Origin: Bacillota bacterium
GTDB taxonomy: Bacteria > Bacillota > Clostridia > Oscillospirales > Oscillospiraceae
Reading direction: 5' to 3'
Assembly: GCA_029225225.1 (NCBI GenBank)
Contig: JAQXWB010000043.1
Coordinates: forward strand, 1 to 64,000
DNA: 64,000 nucleotides
Shown here: positions 1-8,912 of the stretch, piece after piece
Layout: every line of letters begins with the position of its first letter
Numbering within the stretch: position 1 is the first letter of the stretch
Translations under genes and position numbers: made by a program
The notes under the pieces: generated by a model
What the model was told of the DNA's origin: nothing
The model's input: only the letters and a program-made list of their open reading frames with translations
The model's database searches: none

Positions 1-31
1 CGGGGACATGTCCCCGCCCTACAGGGGCTGC
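1..31. repeat. Palindromic intergenic repeat (CGGGGACATGTCCCCG core), same family as 7764-7783
   Basis: Perfect palindrome cggggacatgtccccg followed by ccctacag; same palindrome recurs at 7764-7783. Confidence 0.7.
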
Positions 32-40
32 TTCATTTAT

Positions 41-2113
41 TTATATCTTTTGTGATGTACACCGATCGTTTATGATCGCCTCTACGATGCCTTCTGCGGA
101 GATCTTTGGCGCAGTCAGAAATGCTTCAGCCGTATCATGGGAGAGCGTTTCCGCCGTAACCTTTCCAATACAGACGCAGCGCGTTCCCGTCGGTATTGCA
201 CCGTAGCGCTCAATGAACCGCTTCACGCCGCCGGAGCTGGAAAAAGTCAGGTAATCCAACGGCAGCAGCGCTTCACACTCCTCCGTTTCCATATCATAAA
301 GGGCGATGTCCCGCACGGAAAAGCCCGCATTACGCAAAGCCTCCGGCAACGCTGGCGTGCCGCTTGCGGAGCGGAGCAGTACGATTGATTCCTCTGGTTT
401 CGCTGCGACAATCAGCGCATCCGCCAGTGCTTCGCAGGTTGCGGTCATAGGGCAAAGCGTTGCGTGTAAGCCATAGCGTTCCAATGCTGCACCGGTCGCA
501 GCGCCGATTACGGCAAGCTTGTGCTTTTGTAAGCAGCGCGAGGTAAACTTTTCCTCCTCCATCCGACGGAAAAAGGTTGCTACGCCGTTAGCAGAGGTAA
601 ATACCAACCATGAAGGCGTATCGCACAAGACTTGAAAACCAAGCTCCGTCGGCAGCCCCTTTATGGCAAACCGCAGCACCCAATTTGCCTCCGCACCGAG
701 TGCGCGCAGGGCAGTCAGCTGTTTTTCCGCAACCTCCCGCGTCCCAGTAACGCCGACCCGCACGCCTTGCAGCTGTGCGGTGAGATGCATTGCCGCCACT
801 TCACCGATGACGATCACGGCAGGCGCGCGCACACCGGCGTCATTTGTCTTCTGCGCAATCTGACACAATGGTGCGCGCACCTGCATTGGGTATGGCGCAT
901 TGCCGCCGGAGAGCACCGCCGCCGGTGTGTTGCCGCTTTTTCCTGCCGCGATCAGTCGGGCAGTGATTGCAGGCAGCTGCCGCAAGCCCATCAAAAAAAC
1001 AAGTGTTCCGGATAGCTTTGCCAAAGTGTCAAGATCTTCGGGCAGTCCGTCCGGCGTGCCTGCGGTATGCGCCGTGACAATATGCACGCTCCGGCTCAGA
1101 CCGCGATGGGTCACGGGAATACCTGCCTCCGCCGGAATCTCGATTGCGGAGGGAATTCCCGGAACCTCCTGACACGGGATTCCCGCAGCGGTCAGAGCTT
1201 GTATTTCCTCGCCGCCTCTTCCGAAAAGATAGGGATCGCCGCCCTTTAAGCGTACCACACGCAAGCCGGAACGCGCCAAGTCAATCAGCCTTTGATTGAT
1301 CTCCTCCTGCGCTGCCGCATGTGCACCGCTCCGCTTACCCATGTAGAATCGCTGCGCGGATTCGGGCACGGCTTCCAATAACGCCGGATCGATCAGATCG
1401 TCGTAGACCACAGCCTGACACTGCCGCAACAGGCGCAGTCCGCGCACCGTAATGAGATCAGCTTTCCCGCAGCCAGCACCCACCAAGGCAACGCTGCCCA
1501 TTGGTAAGCCGCAAATGCAAGCTTCTGCCTCCTCCTGCGTCAGCGGCGCACCCTTTTCCATGCAGGCTTTGAATAAAGCACGGAACACATCCGCGCGTTT
1601 GCGTTGTTCCGGTATCCTGTTTTTCAGTATCGGACGCATGGACTCCAGCCAAGTAAGCATCTCGTCCAAGTTTTCCGGCAGCAGTTCCCGCAATTCTTCC
1701 TTAAAATAAGCGGCTGCGCTCGGACTGGCGCCGCCGGTCGAGATGCCTGCCGAGAACTCGCCCTGCTGCACGAGTGCGGGAAAGAAGAAGCTGCATTGGG
1801 AAGGCTCGTCCGCTACATTCACGGGAATATGCCGTTTTTGGCAGAGCATCGCAACCTCCCTGTTGACTGCCCCGTCATCCGTCGCGGCAATGACCATCGC
1901 AGGGCGAGGGCGAAGATCTGCCGCACGAAAAGCGCGCAGCCGCAACTTTACTTGAGGAAATGCCTCGATCTCCGGCAAAATACTTGGCGCAACCACCGTC
2001 AAGCTTCCGCTGTAAGGCAGCAGCTTTTGCAGCTTACGCAGCGCCACCTTGCCGCCGCCGACGATCAAGACGGGACGGTCCTTCAGCTCTATAAACATCG
2101 GAAAATACGGCAT
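41..2113 (-). CDS. Siroheme/uroporphyrin triple-fusion: precorrin-2 dehydrogenase (CysG-N/Met8p-like) + uroporphyrinogen-III C-methyltransferase (CobA/SUMT) + uroporphyrinogen-III synthase (HemD)
   Basis: N-term MPYFPMFIELKDRPVLIVGGGKVALRK (NAD dehydrogenase of CysG); middle GSVALVGAGCGKADLITVRGLRLL...VVRLKGGDPYLFGRGGEE (SUMT); C-term GVRVGVTGTREVAEKQ...TSANGV...AVIGAATGAALERYG (HemD). Confidence 0.93.
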   Translation of the reverse strand: MPYFPMFIELKDRPVLIVGGGKVALRKLQKLLPYSGSLTVVAPSILPEIEAFPQVKLRLRAFRAADLRPRPAMVIAATDDGAVNREVAMLCQKRHIPVNVADEPSQCSFFFPALVQQGEFSAGISTGGASPSAAAYFKEELRELLPENLDEMLTWLESMRPILKNRIPEQRKRADVFRALFKACMEKGAPLTQEEAEACICGLPMGSVALVGAGCGKADLITVRGLRLLRQCQAVVYDDLIDPALLEAVPESAQRFYMGKRSGAHAAAQEEINQRLIDLARSGLRVVRLKGGDPYLFGRGGEEIQALTAAGIPCQEVPGIPSAIEIPAEAGIPVTHRGLSRSVHIVTAHTAGTPDGLPEDLDTLAKLSGTLVFLMGLRQLPAITARLIAAGKSGNTPAAVLSGGNAPYPMQVRAPLCQIAQKTNDAGVRAPAVIVIGEVAAMHLTAQLQGVRVGVTGTREVAEKQLTALRALGAEANWVLRFAIKGLPTELGFQVLCDTPSWLVFTSANGVATFFRRMEEEKFTSRCLQKHKLAVIGAATGAALERYGLHATLCPMTATCEALADALIVAAKPEESIVLLRSASGTPALPEALRNAGFSVRDIALYDMETEECEALLPLDYLTFSSSGGVKRFIERYGAIPTGTRCVCIGKVTAETLSHDTAEAFLTAPKISAEGIVEAIINDRCTSQKI

Positions 2114-2116
2114 GCT

Positions 2117-2884
2117 CTACACCTCCTTCGCAGTGCAATAATACTGCGCGCCGTGGTGCGTATCGACACGATGGACACCCACGCCGAATACCCGTTCCGT
2201 CACACCGCTTTCGAATACGGCTTCCGGCTTGTCACAGCAAAGCAGAACGCCCTGCTCAAAAACCGCGATACGATCCGCTTCTCGCAGCGCCAGCGGAAGA
2301 TCATGCAGCACCAGCACGACCGCTCTCCCCTCTTTTGCAAGCGTGCGCGCCGTCTGCATGGTTTGGAACCGGCGGTTGATATCTAAATAAGTGGTCGGTT
2401 CGTCCATAAAGACCGTCTGCGTCTCCTGCGCCAGCGCCATTGCCAAATATACGCTCTGCCGCTGACCGCCGCTGAGGCAAGTGACATCGGTATTCTCGTG
2501 CTCTCTGCTTCCCGTCGCGTCCATTGCTCTGCGCGCAATGGCATAGTCCTGCTTGCAGTAGCGTCTCGGATAGGATAGATACGGGAATCTGCCGTGCAGT
2601 ACCATACGCAGCGCTTGAATGGACGGCGTGTTGCGGCTTTGCGTCAGGAACGCCGCCTTTTGCGCGATTTCCTTCCGCTTCATCCGGCGTATTTCCGTCC
2701 CGTCATATAAAACCTCACCTTCCATTGCCTGCAGCAAGCCCAGCGCAGCCTTTAACAGCGTTGACTTTCCGCTGCCGTTGGGGCCGAGGAGCGCCAGCAC
2801 TTCGCCCGGCAGGAAATCCAACGACACATTCTTCACGACAGCTTTTCCGCCATAGCCTGCGGAGAGATTCTTTATTTGAATCAT
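2117..2884 (-). CDS. FecCD-type metallophore/cobalamin ABC transporter, ATP-binding protein
   Basis: Walker A GPNGSGKST, signature LSGGQRQ, Walker B VFMDEPTTYLD; start taken at MIQIKNLSAGYGG. Confidence 0.9.
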   Translation of the reverse strand: MIQIKNLSAGYGGKAVVKNVSLDFLPGEVLALLGPNGSGKSTLLKAALGLLQAMEGEVLYDGTEIRRMKRKEIAQKAAFLTQSRNTPSIQALRMVLHGRFPYLSYPRRYCKQDYAIARRAMDATGSREHENTDVTCLSGGQRQSVYLAMALAQETQTVFMDEPTTYLDINRRFQTMQTARTLAKEGRAVVLVLHDLPLALREADRIAVFEQGVLLCCDKPEAVFESGVTERVFGVGVHRVDTHHGAQYYCTAKEV

Positions 2885-3894
2885 GCGCGTCCTCCTCTCT
2901 GCCGAAACAAAAGCCAAAGGAAAAAGGGCGCGCCCGCGAACGCCAGCACGATGCCGACGGGCAGCTCAAACGGCGCAAACAGCACCCTTGCCAAGAGATC
3001 GCACACCGTAACGAAGAACGCACCGCCCAACGCCGAGGACACAAGCAGCGGCAAACTATCCTCTCCCAAAAAACGCCGCATGGAGTGCGGAACAATCAGA
3101 CCGACAAAGCTCAATAGTCCGGAAAAGCTCACCGCCGCACCTGCCAGCGCCGCAGCTAAGATCAAAAGAAGGATCCGCATCGGCTGAACGGATAGTCCGA
3201 GAGTCTGTGCGGTATCGCTCCCTAATCCAAGACGCTCCAACTGCTGCGACAGGGAGAAGATGATCACCAAACTGACCAAGATCATCCCGACTGCCGGCGC
3301 AAGCTGATTCATCGTGACCCCCGTAAAGCCCCCGATGCGGAAGTCTGAAACACCGTTTAACGCCTCCGGCACCAGTGTGACCACCGCGTCAATGCCTGCG
3401 CTGAACAGGGCGGAAACGGCGACACCCGCAAGCACCACGGTCGTGCGCGCGGCACCGTTGCGGCGTGATAAGCCCGTCACCAGCAGGACACCCGCCAGCG
3501 CGCCTCCGAAAGCCACAAAAGGGGTATATTTCTGTGCCAGCGGCGCAGTGGCGCAAACAACACCCACAGCCAAGCCGGCGCCGGAATTGACACCGATGAT
3601 ACTCGGAGAAGCAAGCGGATTGTTCAGAACCGTCTGGATCACGACGCCGGAGACCGCCAGCGCAGCACCCGCCAACAGTGCCGCGCAGGTGCGAGGCAGG
3701 CGGGTATAAAGCACGATACGCGTAGCAGTCGAACTGCGATCACGTCCGAAAAGCGCGTTCAGCACCTGCATCGGCGACATCTGCACCGACCCAATCCACA
3801 GGCTGAGCACCGCCGCAGCTAGTGTAAAAACGCATAGCCCTGCCAAGAAACAGCCTTTACTGCGCCGGGTAGAGAATATCCGCGAGCTGTTCAT
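2881..3894 (-). CDS. FecCD/BtuC-type ABC transporter permease
   Basis: RLPRTCAALLAGAALAVSGVVIQTVLNNPLASPSIIGVNSGAGLAV and FVGLIVPHSMRRFLG are FecCD family signatures. Confidence 0.92.
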   Translation of the reverse strand: MNSSRIFSTRRSKGCFLAGLCVFTLAAAVLSLWIGSVQMSPMQVLNALFGRDRSSTATRIVLYTRLPRTCAALLAGAALAVSGVVIQTVLNNPLASPSIIGVNSGAGLAVGVVCATAPLAQKYTPFVAFGGALAGVLLVTGLSRRNGAARTTVVLAGVAVSALFSAGIDAVVTLVPEALNGVSDFRIGGFTGVTMNQLAPAVGMILVSLVIIFSLSQQLERLGLGSDTAQTLGLSVQPMRILLLILAAALAGAAVSFSGLLSFVGLIVPHSMRRFLGEDSLPLLVSSALGGAFFVTVCDLLARVLFAPFELPVGIVLAFAGAPFFLWLLFRQRGGRA

Positions 3895-4804
3895 AGGCTT
3901 CCCCCCATCGAGCATTTGGTTTCAGATTATACAGATTCGGATCCATCACATAATAGCGTCCCTCCCGCACGGCGGTCAGGCTCCCCCACGCGGGATTGCA
4001 CAGAAGCGTCGTCTCCAAAACCTCCTGCGCGTCTGACGGATCGGCGCTTTGCAGCACAACGAAGATATCGTCCGGATCGGCAAGCAAAATTTCCTCCATG
4101 CTGAGCTGCTCTAACAAGCTGTTGTCCCTGTCTGCAATATTCTCGCAGTCCAACGCCGCCAGCATTTCCCCTAAAACACTTCCCTCGCTGTTTTTTACCT
4201 TGCAGGAGCTGCCGGTCACGCGGATATACAGCACGCTCGGTCGTGTGCCGTCCGCACGAAGCAGCGCATTCTCCACCTGCATCTGCACAGCGCTTCCGTA
4301 AATCTCATAGTTTTCCGCATTTCCCGTGATCTGTGTGCAAACCTTCAGCATCCGCAGATAATCGTCAAAGCTGTTCACGGAGAAGTAAGCGGCATTGATC
4401 CCCATTTGATCAAAGGTTTCCTCCAGCGCGACATTCCGATCCGTGCCGCAGCTTGCAAGGACAAGATCCGGCTCACAGGCAAGAAGCTGCTCAAGATTCA
4501 ACTCCTTCGCCGCGCCCAAATGCACGACATCTTCCCGCAGCGGCAGGTCATAATAGGTCCATGTAGCATCCGTTGCAGCGACGATCTGCTCCGCGCCGCC
4601 GGCAAGGCACCAGATATCCGCAAAGCTGGCGATCAGACAAGCCATCCGTTGCGGACGGTCAACCGTCACCTGCCGTCCTAAATCGTCCGTAAAGGTCACA
4701 GCAGTTTCCGAGTCCGCTTCCGACGCTGCCTCTAAATTCGTGCTGCCGCAGCCGCTCAGAAGCAGGAGGCAGCATAGTATCAAAATTAAAATCGACTTTT
4801 TCAA
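3857..4804 (-). CDS. Metallophore/cobalamin ABC transporter substrate-binding lipoprotein (periplasmic-binding fold III)
   Basis: Lipobox LLLLSGCGS; FTDDLGRQVTVDRPQRM...; operon with ATPase and permease. Confidence 0.9.
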   Translation of the reverse strand: MKKSILILILCCLLLLSGCGSTNLEAASEADSETAVTFTDDLGRQVTVDRPQRMACLIASFADIWCLAGGAEQIVAATDATWTYYDLPLREDVVHLGAAKELNLEQLLACEPDLVLASCGTDRNVALEETFDQMGINAAYFSVNSFDDYLRMLKVCTQITGNAENYEIYGSAVQMQVENALLRADGTRPSVLYIRVTGSSCKVKNSEGSVLGEMLAALDCENIADRDNSLLEQLSMEEILLADPDDIFVVLQSADPSDAQEVLETTLLCNPAWGSLTAVREGRYYVMDPNLYNLKPNARWGEAYEQLADILYPAQ

Positions 4805-4840
4805 GAGCTCTATCCTTTCTCTTCATAGGCAAAAATAAAG

Positions 4841-4926
4841 ACCGGTCACATGGACAAAAGGGCATACGATTCCTTTCCGGTGAAAAGAGATCGTTTCAAA
4901 GCCCTTCATCGTCCAATGCGATCCGG
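4841..4926 (-). ncRNA. Candidate structured 5' leader RNA of the ABC transporter/siroheme operon
   Basis: Nested complementary arms: accggtcacatggac/gtccaatgcgatccgg, aaagggc/gcccttc, acgat/atcgt; lies directly downstream of a consensus promoter on the minus strand. Confidence 0.45.
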
Positions 4927-4947
4927 CAGATTCATCTTAACGGCATT

Positions 4948-4976
4948 ATTGTAGCAGGAATTCGTGCTTTTGTCAA
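4948..4976 (-). promoter_or_regulatory. Sigma70-type promoter for ABC/siroheme operon
   Basis: TTGACA (4971-4976) - 17 nt - TACAAT (4948-4953) on minus strand. Confidence 0.7.
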
Positions 4977-5120
4977 CGCGGGAGCGGCGGCATTTCCTGC
5001 TTGTACATGCAAAAAAAGGAAAGGATTTTATGTGATTGCTTTTCGTATTGCTGTTGCGTTTCCACGCGACAATTGCTATAATAAAAAAGTAAAATCAGAA
5101 AAAGAAAAGGAGCAGAGGCT

Positions 5121-7679
5121 ATGAATGTCATTGTCATCGGCGGCGTGGCTGCCGGTACAAAGGTCGCAGCAAAGCTAAAGCGTCAGGATCGCAGCGCAAA
5201 GGTCACCGTTTATACCAAAAGCAAGGACATCTCCTACGCCGGTTGCGGGCTTCCCTACTATGTCGGCGGAAGCATCGAGACGCGCGAGGAATTGATCGTC
5301 AACACGCCCGAAAAGTACGCAGGACTGACGGGCGTGGAGGTTCGAACCGAAATGGAGGCTGTCGGCATCGATGCCGCCGCGAAAGCCGTCCGCTTTGCCA
5401 ACGGCGAGACCGTTACATATGACAAGCTCGTTATTGCTACAGGCGCCGTGCCCTTTGTTCCCAATGTCGCGGGCACCGAGCTGCGCGGCGTATTCACCAT
5501 GCGCACGCCGGACGACGCGATCAGCTTGCGTTCCTACATTGACGAAGCGCACTGCCGCAGCGCCGTTGTGGTCGGCGGCGGCTTTATCGGCTTGGAGATC
5601 GCCGAGAATCTGATGGCAAAGGGGCTGAAGGTCACCGTCGTTGATATGGCGGATCAGATCATGCCCAATCTGTTTGACGCAGAGCTGGCGGGATATCTCC
5701 GTCGCCAGCTACAGCGCAGGGGGCTGCGCATCGTCACGGGCGCAAGCTTGGAGGAAGTGCTGGGCAGCGAAAGCGCCACCGGCATCCGCACCAGTGTCGG
5801 CTCCTTTGAGGGCGATTTGGTGGTGCTTGCCATCGGTGTCCGCCCCGCCACCGCATTTTTGGCAGACTCCGGCTTAGAAATGAGCCGCGGCACCATCGTC
5901 GTAGACGAGCATCTGCGGACGAACTTAAATGATGTTTACGCCGTCGGTGATTGCGCACAGGTCTATAACCGTATTACCGGAAAAGCACAATGGTCTGCCA
6001 TGGGCTCCACAGCAAATATCACCGGTCGCTGCCTTGCCAAGAATCTGACCGGAGAGGATGCCGTCTACGGCGGATGTTTGGGCACCGGCGTTGTCAAGCT
6101 GGCAAGCGATCTGAACGCAGGCCGTACCGGTCTGACGGAAGCGCAGGCAAAGGACGCAGGCTTTGACGTCGTCACCGTGACCTGTGTAACGGATGACAAA
6201 GCCCATTACTATCCCGACTCTGCCACCTTTGTTACAAAGCTGGTCGCCGACCGTGGCTCGCATAAGCTGCTCGGCATTCAGGTCGTGGGCGCGGGCGCAG
6301 TTGACAAGATGGTAGACATCGCAGTTACCGGAATTGCCATGGGTGCCAAGGTTGAGGATTTTGACACGCTGGACTTTTCCTATGCTCCTCCCTTCTCCAC
6401 TGCCATTCATCCCTTTGTACAAGCCTGCTATATTTTGGAAAACAAAATGTCCGGCGCGTTTGAGACCTTCACGCCCGCCGAATACGCTGCTGGCAAAGCA
6501 CGAAGCTACCGTGTCCTTGACGCCCATCCCGCGCCCTCCATTCCCGGCGCAAAGTGGGTGGAACTGAGCAAGGTCAATGCACCGCTTGACGGCATCGACA
6601 AGGAGGACAAGCTTCTGCTGGTCTGTGCCAAGGGCAAGCGCGGCTATTTCCTGCAAAACCGTCTGAAAGCACTCGGCTATACCAACACCCGTGTGTTGGA
6701 AGGCGGCGCGTTCGTCAACGAAGTCAAGGTACAGTTCCAAGGCGGCAAGCTGCCTCCCGAGGAGATCAAGCGCGTCAAGGCGCTGGGCTGCTTGCAGGAT
6801 AAGCGCTATCCCGATGTATTCAATGTCCGCGTGATCACCCGCAACGGCAAGATTACCGCCGCAGAGCATCGCACCATCGCCGAAGCCTCCGAACGCTTCG
6901 GCTCCGGTGCAGTCACCATGACGACCCGCCTGACGCTGGAAATTCAGGGCGTAAAGCATGAGAATATCCAACCGCTGATCGACTTCCTGAACGAGCGCGG
7001 TCTGTCCACCGGCGGCACCGGCTCTCTGGTGCGTCCCGTTGTCTCCTGCAAGGGCACTACCTGTCAATACGGTCTGGCGGACACCTACGGTCTTTCAGAG
7101 AAGCTGCACGAGCGTTTCTATGTAGGCTATCACGGCGTGACACTGCCCCATAAGTTCAAAATCGCCGTCGGCGGCTGCCCCAACAACTGCGTCAAGCCCA
7201 ATCTGAACGATTTGGGCATCATCGGTCAGCGCGTACCGATGATCGACTTTACCAAGTGCCGCGGCTGTAAGAAGTGTCAGATCGAAGAGAGCTGCCCCGT
7301 CAAGGTCGCCAAGGTCGTGGACGGCAAGATCCGCATTGATCCGACCGTCTGCAACAACTGCGGACGCTGCAAGGGCAAGTGTCCGTTCGGCGCTTTGGAA
7401 GAGTACAAGGACGGCTTCAAGATCTACATCGGCGGACGCTGGGGCAAGAAGGTCGCCCACGGCATGCCGCTAACTAAGATCTTCACAAGCGAAGATGAAG
7501 TCATGGAGGTCGTTGAAAAAGCGATCCTCCTGTTCCGCGACGAGGGCATCTCCGGCGAACGCTTCGCCGACACAGTCGCCCGTCTCGGCTTCGACTATGT
7601 CAACGAAAAGCTCCTCTCCGGCTCCGTCGATAAGGCAGCCATCCTCCACAAAACCGTAAAAGGCGGCGCTACCTGCTGA
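5121..7679 (+). CDS. CoA-disulfide/NAD(P)H-persulfide reductase - rhodanese - sulfite reductase-like - 2x[4Fe-4S] ferredoxin fusion protein
   Basis: FAD N-term MNVIVIGGVAAGTKVAAKLKR with SYAGCGLPYYVGG; rhodanese segment LLLVCAKGKRGYFLQNRLKALGY; SiR segment VVSCKGTTCQYGL...VGGCPNNCVKPNLNDLGI; ferredoxin CRGCKKCQIEESCP...CNNCGRCKGKCP. Confidence 0.93.
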   Translation: MNVIVIGGVAAGTKVAAKLKRQDRSAKVTVYTKSKDISYAGCGLPYYVGGSIETREELIVNTPEKYAGLTGVEVRTEMEAVGIDAAAKAVRFANGETVTYDKLVIATGAVPFVPNVAGTELRGVFTMRTPDDAISLRSYIDEAHCRSAVVVGGGFIGLEIAENLMAKGLKVTVVDMADQIMPNLFDAELAGYLRRQLQRRGLRIVTGASLEEVLGSESATGIRTSVGSFEGDLVVLAIGVRPATAFLADSGLEMSRGTIVVDEHLRTNLNDVYAVGDCAQVYNRITGKAQWSAMGSTANITGRCLAKNLTGEDAVYGGCLGTGVVKLASDLNAGRTGLTEAQAKDAGFDVVTVTCVTDDKAHYYPDSATFVTKLVADRGSHKLLGIQVVGAGAVDKMVDIAVTGIAMGAKVEDFDTLDFSYAPPFSTAIHPFVQACYILENKMSGAFETFTPAEYAAGKARSYRVLDAHPAPSIPGAKWVELSKVNAPLDGIDKEDKLLLVCAKGKRGYFLQNRLKALGYTNTRVLEGGAFVNEVKVQFQGGKLPPEEIKRVKALGCLQDKRYPDVFNVRVITRNGKITAAEHRTIAEASERFGSGAVTMTTRLTLEIQGVKHENIQPLIDFLNERGLSTGGTGSLVRPVVSCKGTTCQYGLADTYGLSEKLHERFYVGYHGVTLPHKFKIAVGGCPNNCVKPNLNDLGIIGQRVPMIDFTKCRGCKKCQIEESCPVKVAKVVDGKIRIDPTVCNNCGRCKGKCPFGALEEYKDGFKIYIGGRWGKKVAHGMPLTKIFTSEDEVMEVVEKAILLFRDEGISGERFADTVARLGFDYVNEKLLSGSVDKAAILHKTVKGGATC

Positions 7680-7758
7680 CCAAGGTCACAAACATAAGCG
7701 CGAAACGCCCTCTATTGCTCTCATTGCGGAGACGCATCTCACGAAACGAACCAGCCGT

Positions 7759-7880
7759 TGTAAGGCGGGGACATGTCCCCGCCGACCGCGAAGCGGCAGG
7801 CAGCATAGGCGAACAAATCTGTATGCACTCGGTAGTTCCTACACGCGGCTTATGCCATGTCCCTGCCCTACAGAAGACTT
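7759..7880. repeat. Intergenic palindromic repeat copy
   Basis: ggcggggacatgtccccgcc perfect palindrome at 7764-7783, then cggtagttcctacac...ccctgccctacag as in other copies. Confidence 0.6.
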
Positions 7881-7938
7881 CACAGAAATGACATTCGCTG
7901 CTGCACCCATCCTATCATTCATGAAATACACAAATTTT

Positions 7939-7972
7939 GAAGCCCTCACTCGACTATCCGAGTGAGGGCTTC
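7939..7972 (-). terminator. Hairpin overlapping the NUDIX gene 3' end
   Basis: gaagccctcactcg actat ccgagtgagggcttc perfect stem; minus-strand transcript continues into AAAATTTG. Confidence 0.6.
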
Positions 7973-8418
7973 CATTGTTCGATCAGGTCGCGGTGTGTCG
8001 GTGCGATTTCAAGTGCTTTCAATTCTTGCGGAGCAAAAAAGCGCAGCTCGCCGGATTCGCGGCTTTTGACAAGCCGGGGTTCATCTTGCAGCACCGCTTG
8101 AAAGAGGACAATGATCATGCGCCAAACCGTTCCGTCGCGGTAGGCGGCGATGCGGTCGTCGTCGCACACACGCACCTGTGTAAAAGCGTTCTCCGGCAGG
8201 AATATCCCCGTCTCCTCGCGCACCTCCCGCGCGATCCCCTGCGTATAGCGTTCGCCGTTTTTGAGGCGTCCGCCGATCAGTCCCCACGCACCGCAGTCCC
8301 ACCGCCGTTCAAGTAGGAGCTTTCCGTCCCACTCGAGATAGACATTCGTGCCGATGTGCGTCGGGCTGTTCGGCTTCGGCGCGTTTGGATCATTCAGATA
8401 ATAGGTGGCGATTTTCAA
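7954..8418 (-). CDS. NUDIX hydrolase
   Basis: Nudix box GGRLKNGERYTQGIAREVREETGIFL. Confidence 0.92.
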   Translation of the reverse strand: MKIATYYLNDPNAPKPNSPTHIGTNVYLEWDGKLLLERRWDCGAWGLIGGRLKNGERYTQGIAREVREETGIFLPENAFTQVRVCDDDRIAAYRDGTVWRMIIVLFQAVLQDEPRLVKSRESGELRFFAPQELKALEIAPTHRDLIEQWKPSLG

Positions 8419-8449
8419 CAGACCTCTCCCCTTTTCGACGCTATAGCAT

Positions 8450-8580
8450 CCGTAGGGCGCGCCGACTCAGCGCGCCGGTGCAGGAACTACCAACGATGTA
8501 CAAATCCGCTTGTTTTCCATGTCTGCCGCTTCGCGGACGGCACGCCGAGCCGGCGTGCCCTACGAGCTGCCTGCGGTTTC
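8450..8580. repeat. Intergenic palindromic repeat copy
   Basis: cgtagggcgcgccgactcagcgcgccggtgcaggaactacc...ccgcttcgcggacggcacgccgagccggcgtgccctacgag. Confidence 0.75.
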
Positions 8581-8629
8581 AAATGTTGCTTACCCCAAGT
8601 ATAACATTCCGCATTTCTTTTCGCAAGCA

Positions 8630-8912
8630 CTAAAGTCGTGGATCTACCGGCTCGCTTTCAAAGGCTAACACGCCGAACGCACATTGGTGGACTCTGTGCA
8701 GTGGCTCCTTGCTCACAAAACGCTCCAAGGACTCCACTCCCAGCGCGAACTCCCGCAGCACCAACTGCCGTTTCCGATGCAGGCTGCGCTTTTTCAGCCG
8801 CTGCATATGCTCCGCCTGCGTATACTCCGGACTGTAAATAATGCGCAGATATTCCCGCCCTCTGCACTTAACCGCAGGCTGCAACAGCTCGTTGCCCTTC
8901 TCTCTTTTTAGG
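8630..8912 (-). pseudogene. C-terminal remnant of bacterial polynucleotide kinase-phosphatase/ligase (Pnkp)
   Basis: LLQPAVKCRGREYLRIIYSPEYTQAEHMQRLKKRSLHRKRQLVLREFALGVESLERFVSKEPLHRVHQCAFGVLAFESEPVDPRL* resembles only the last ~85 residues of Pnkp; N-terminal remainder absent. Confidence 0.7.

Noticed and set aside
5925-7067. 380-aa minus-strand ORF
   Set aside because: Antisense to the sulfite-reductase fusion gene; no recognisable motifs.
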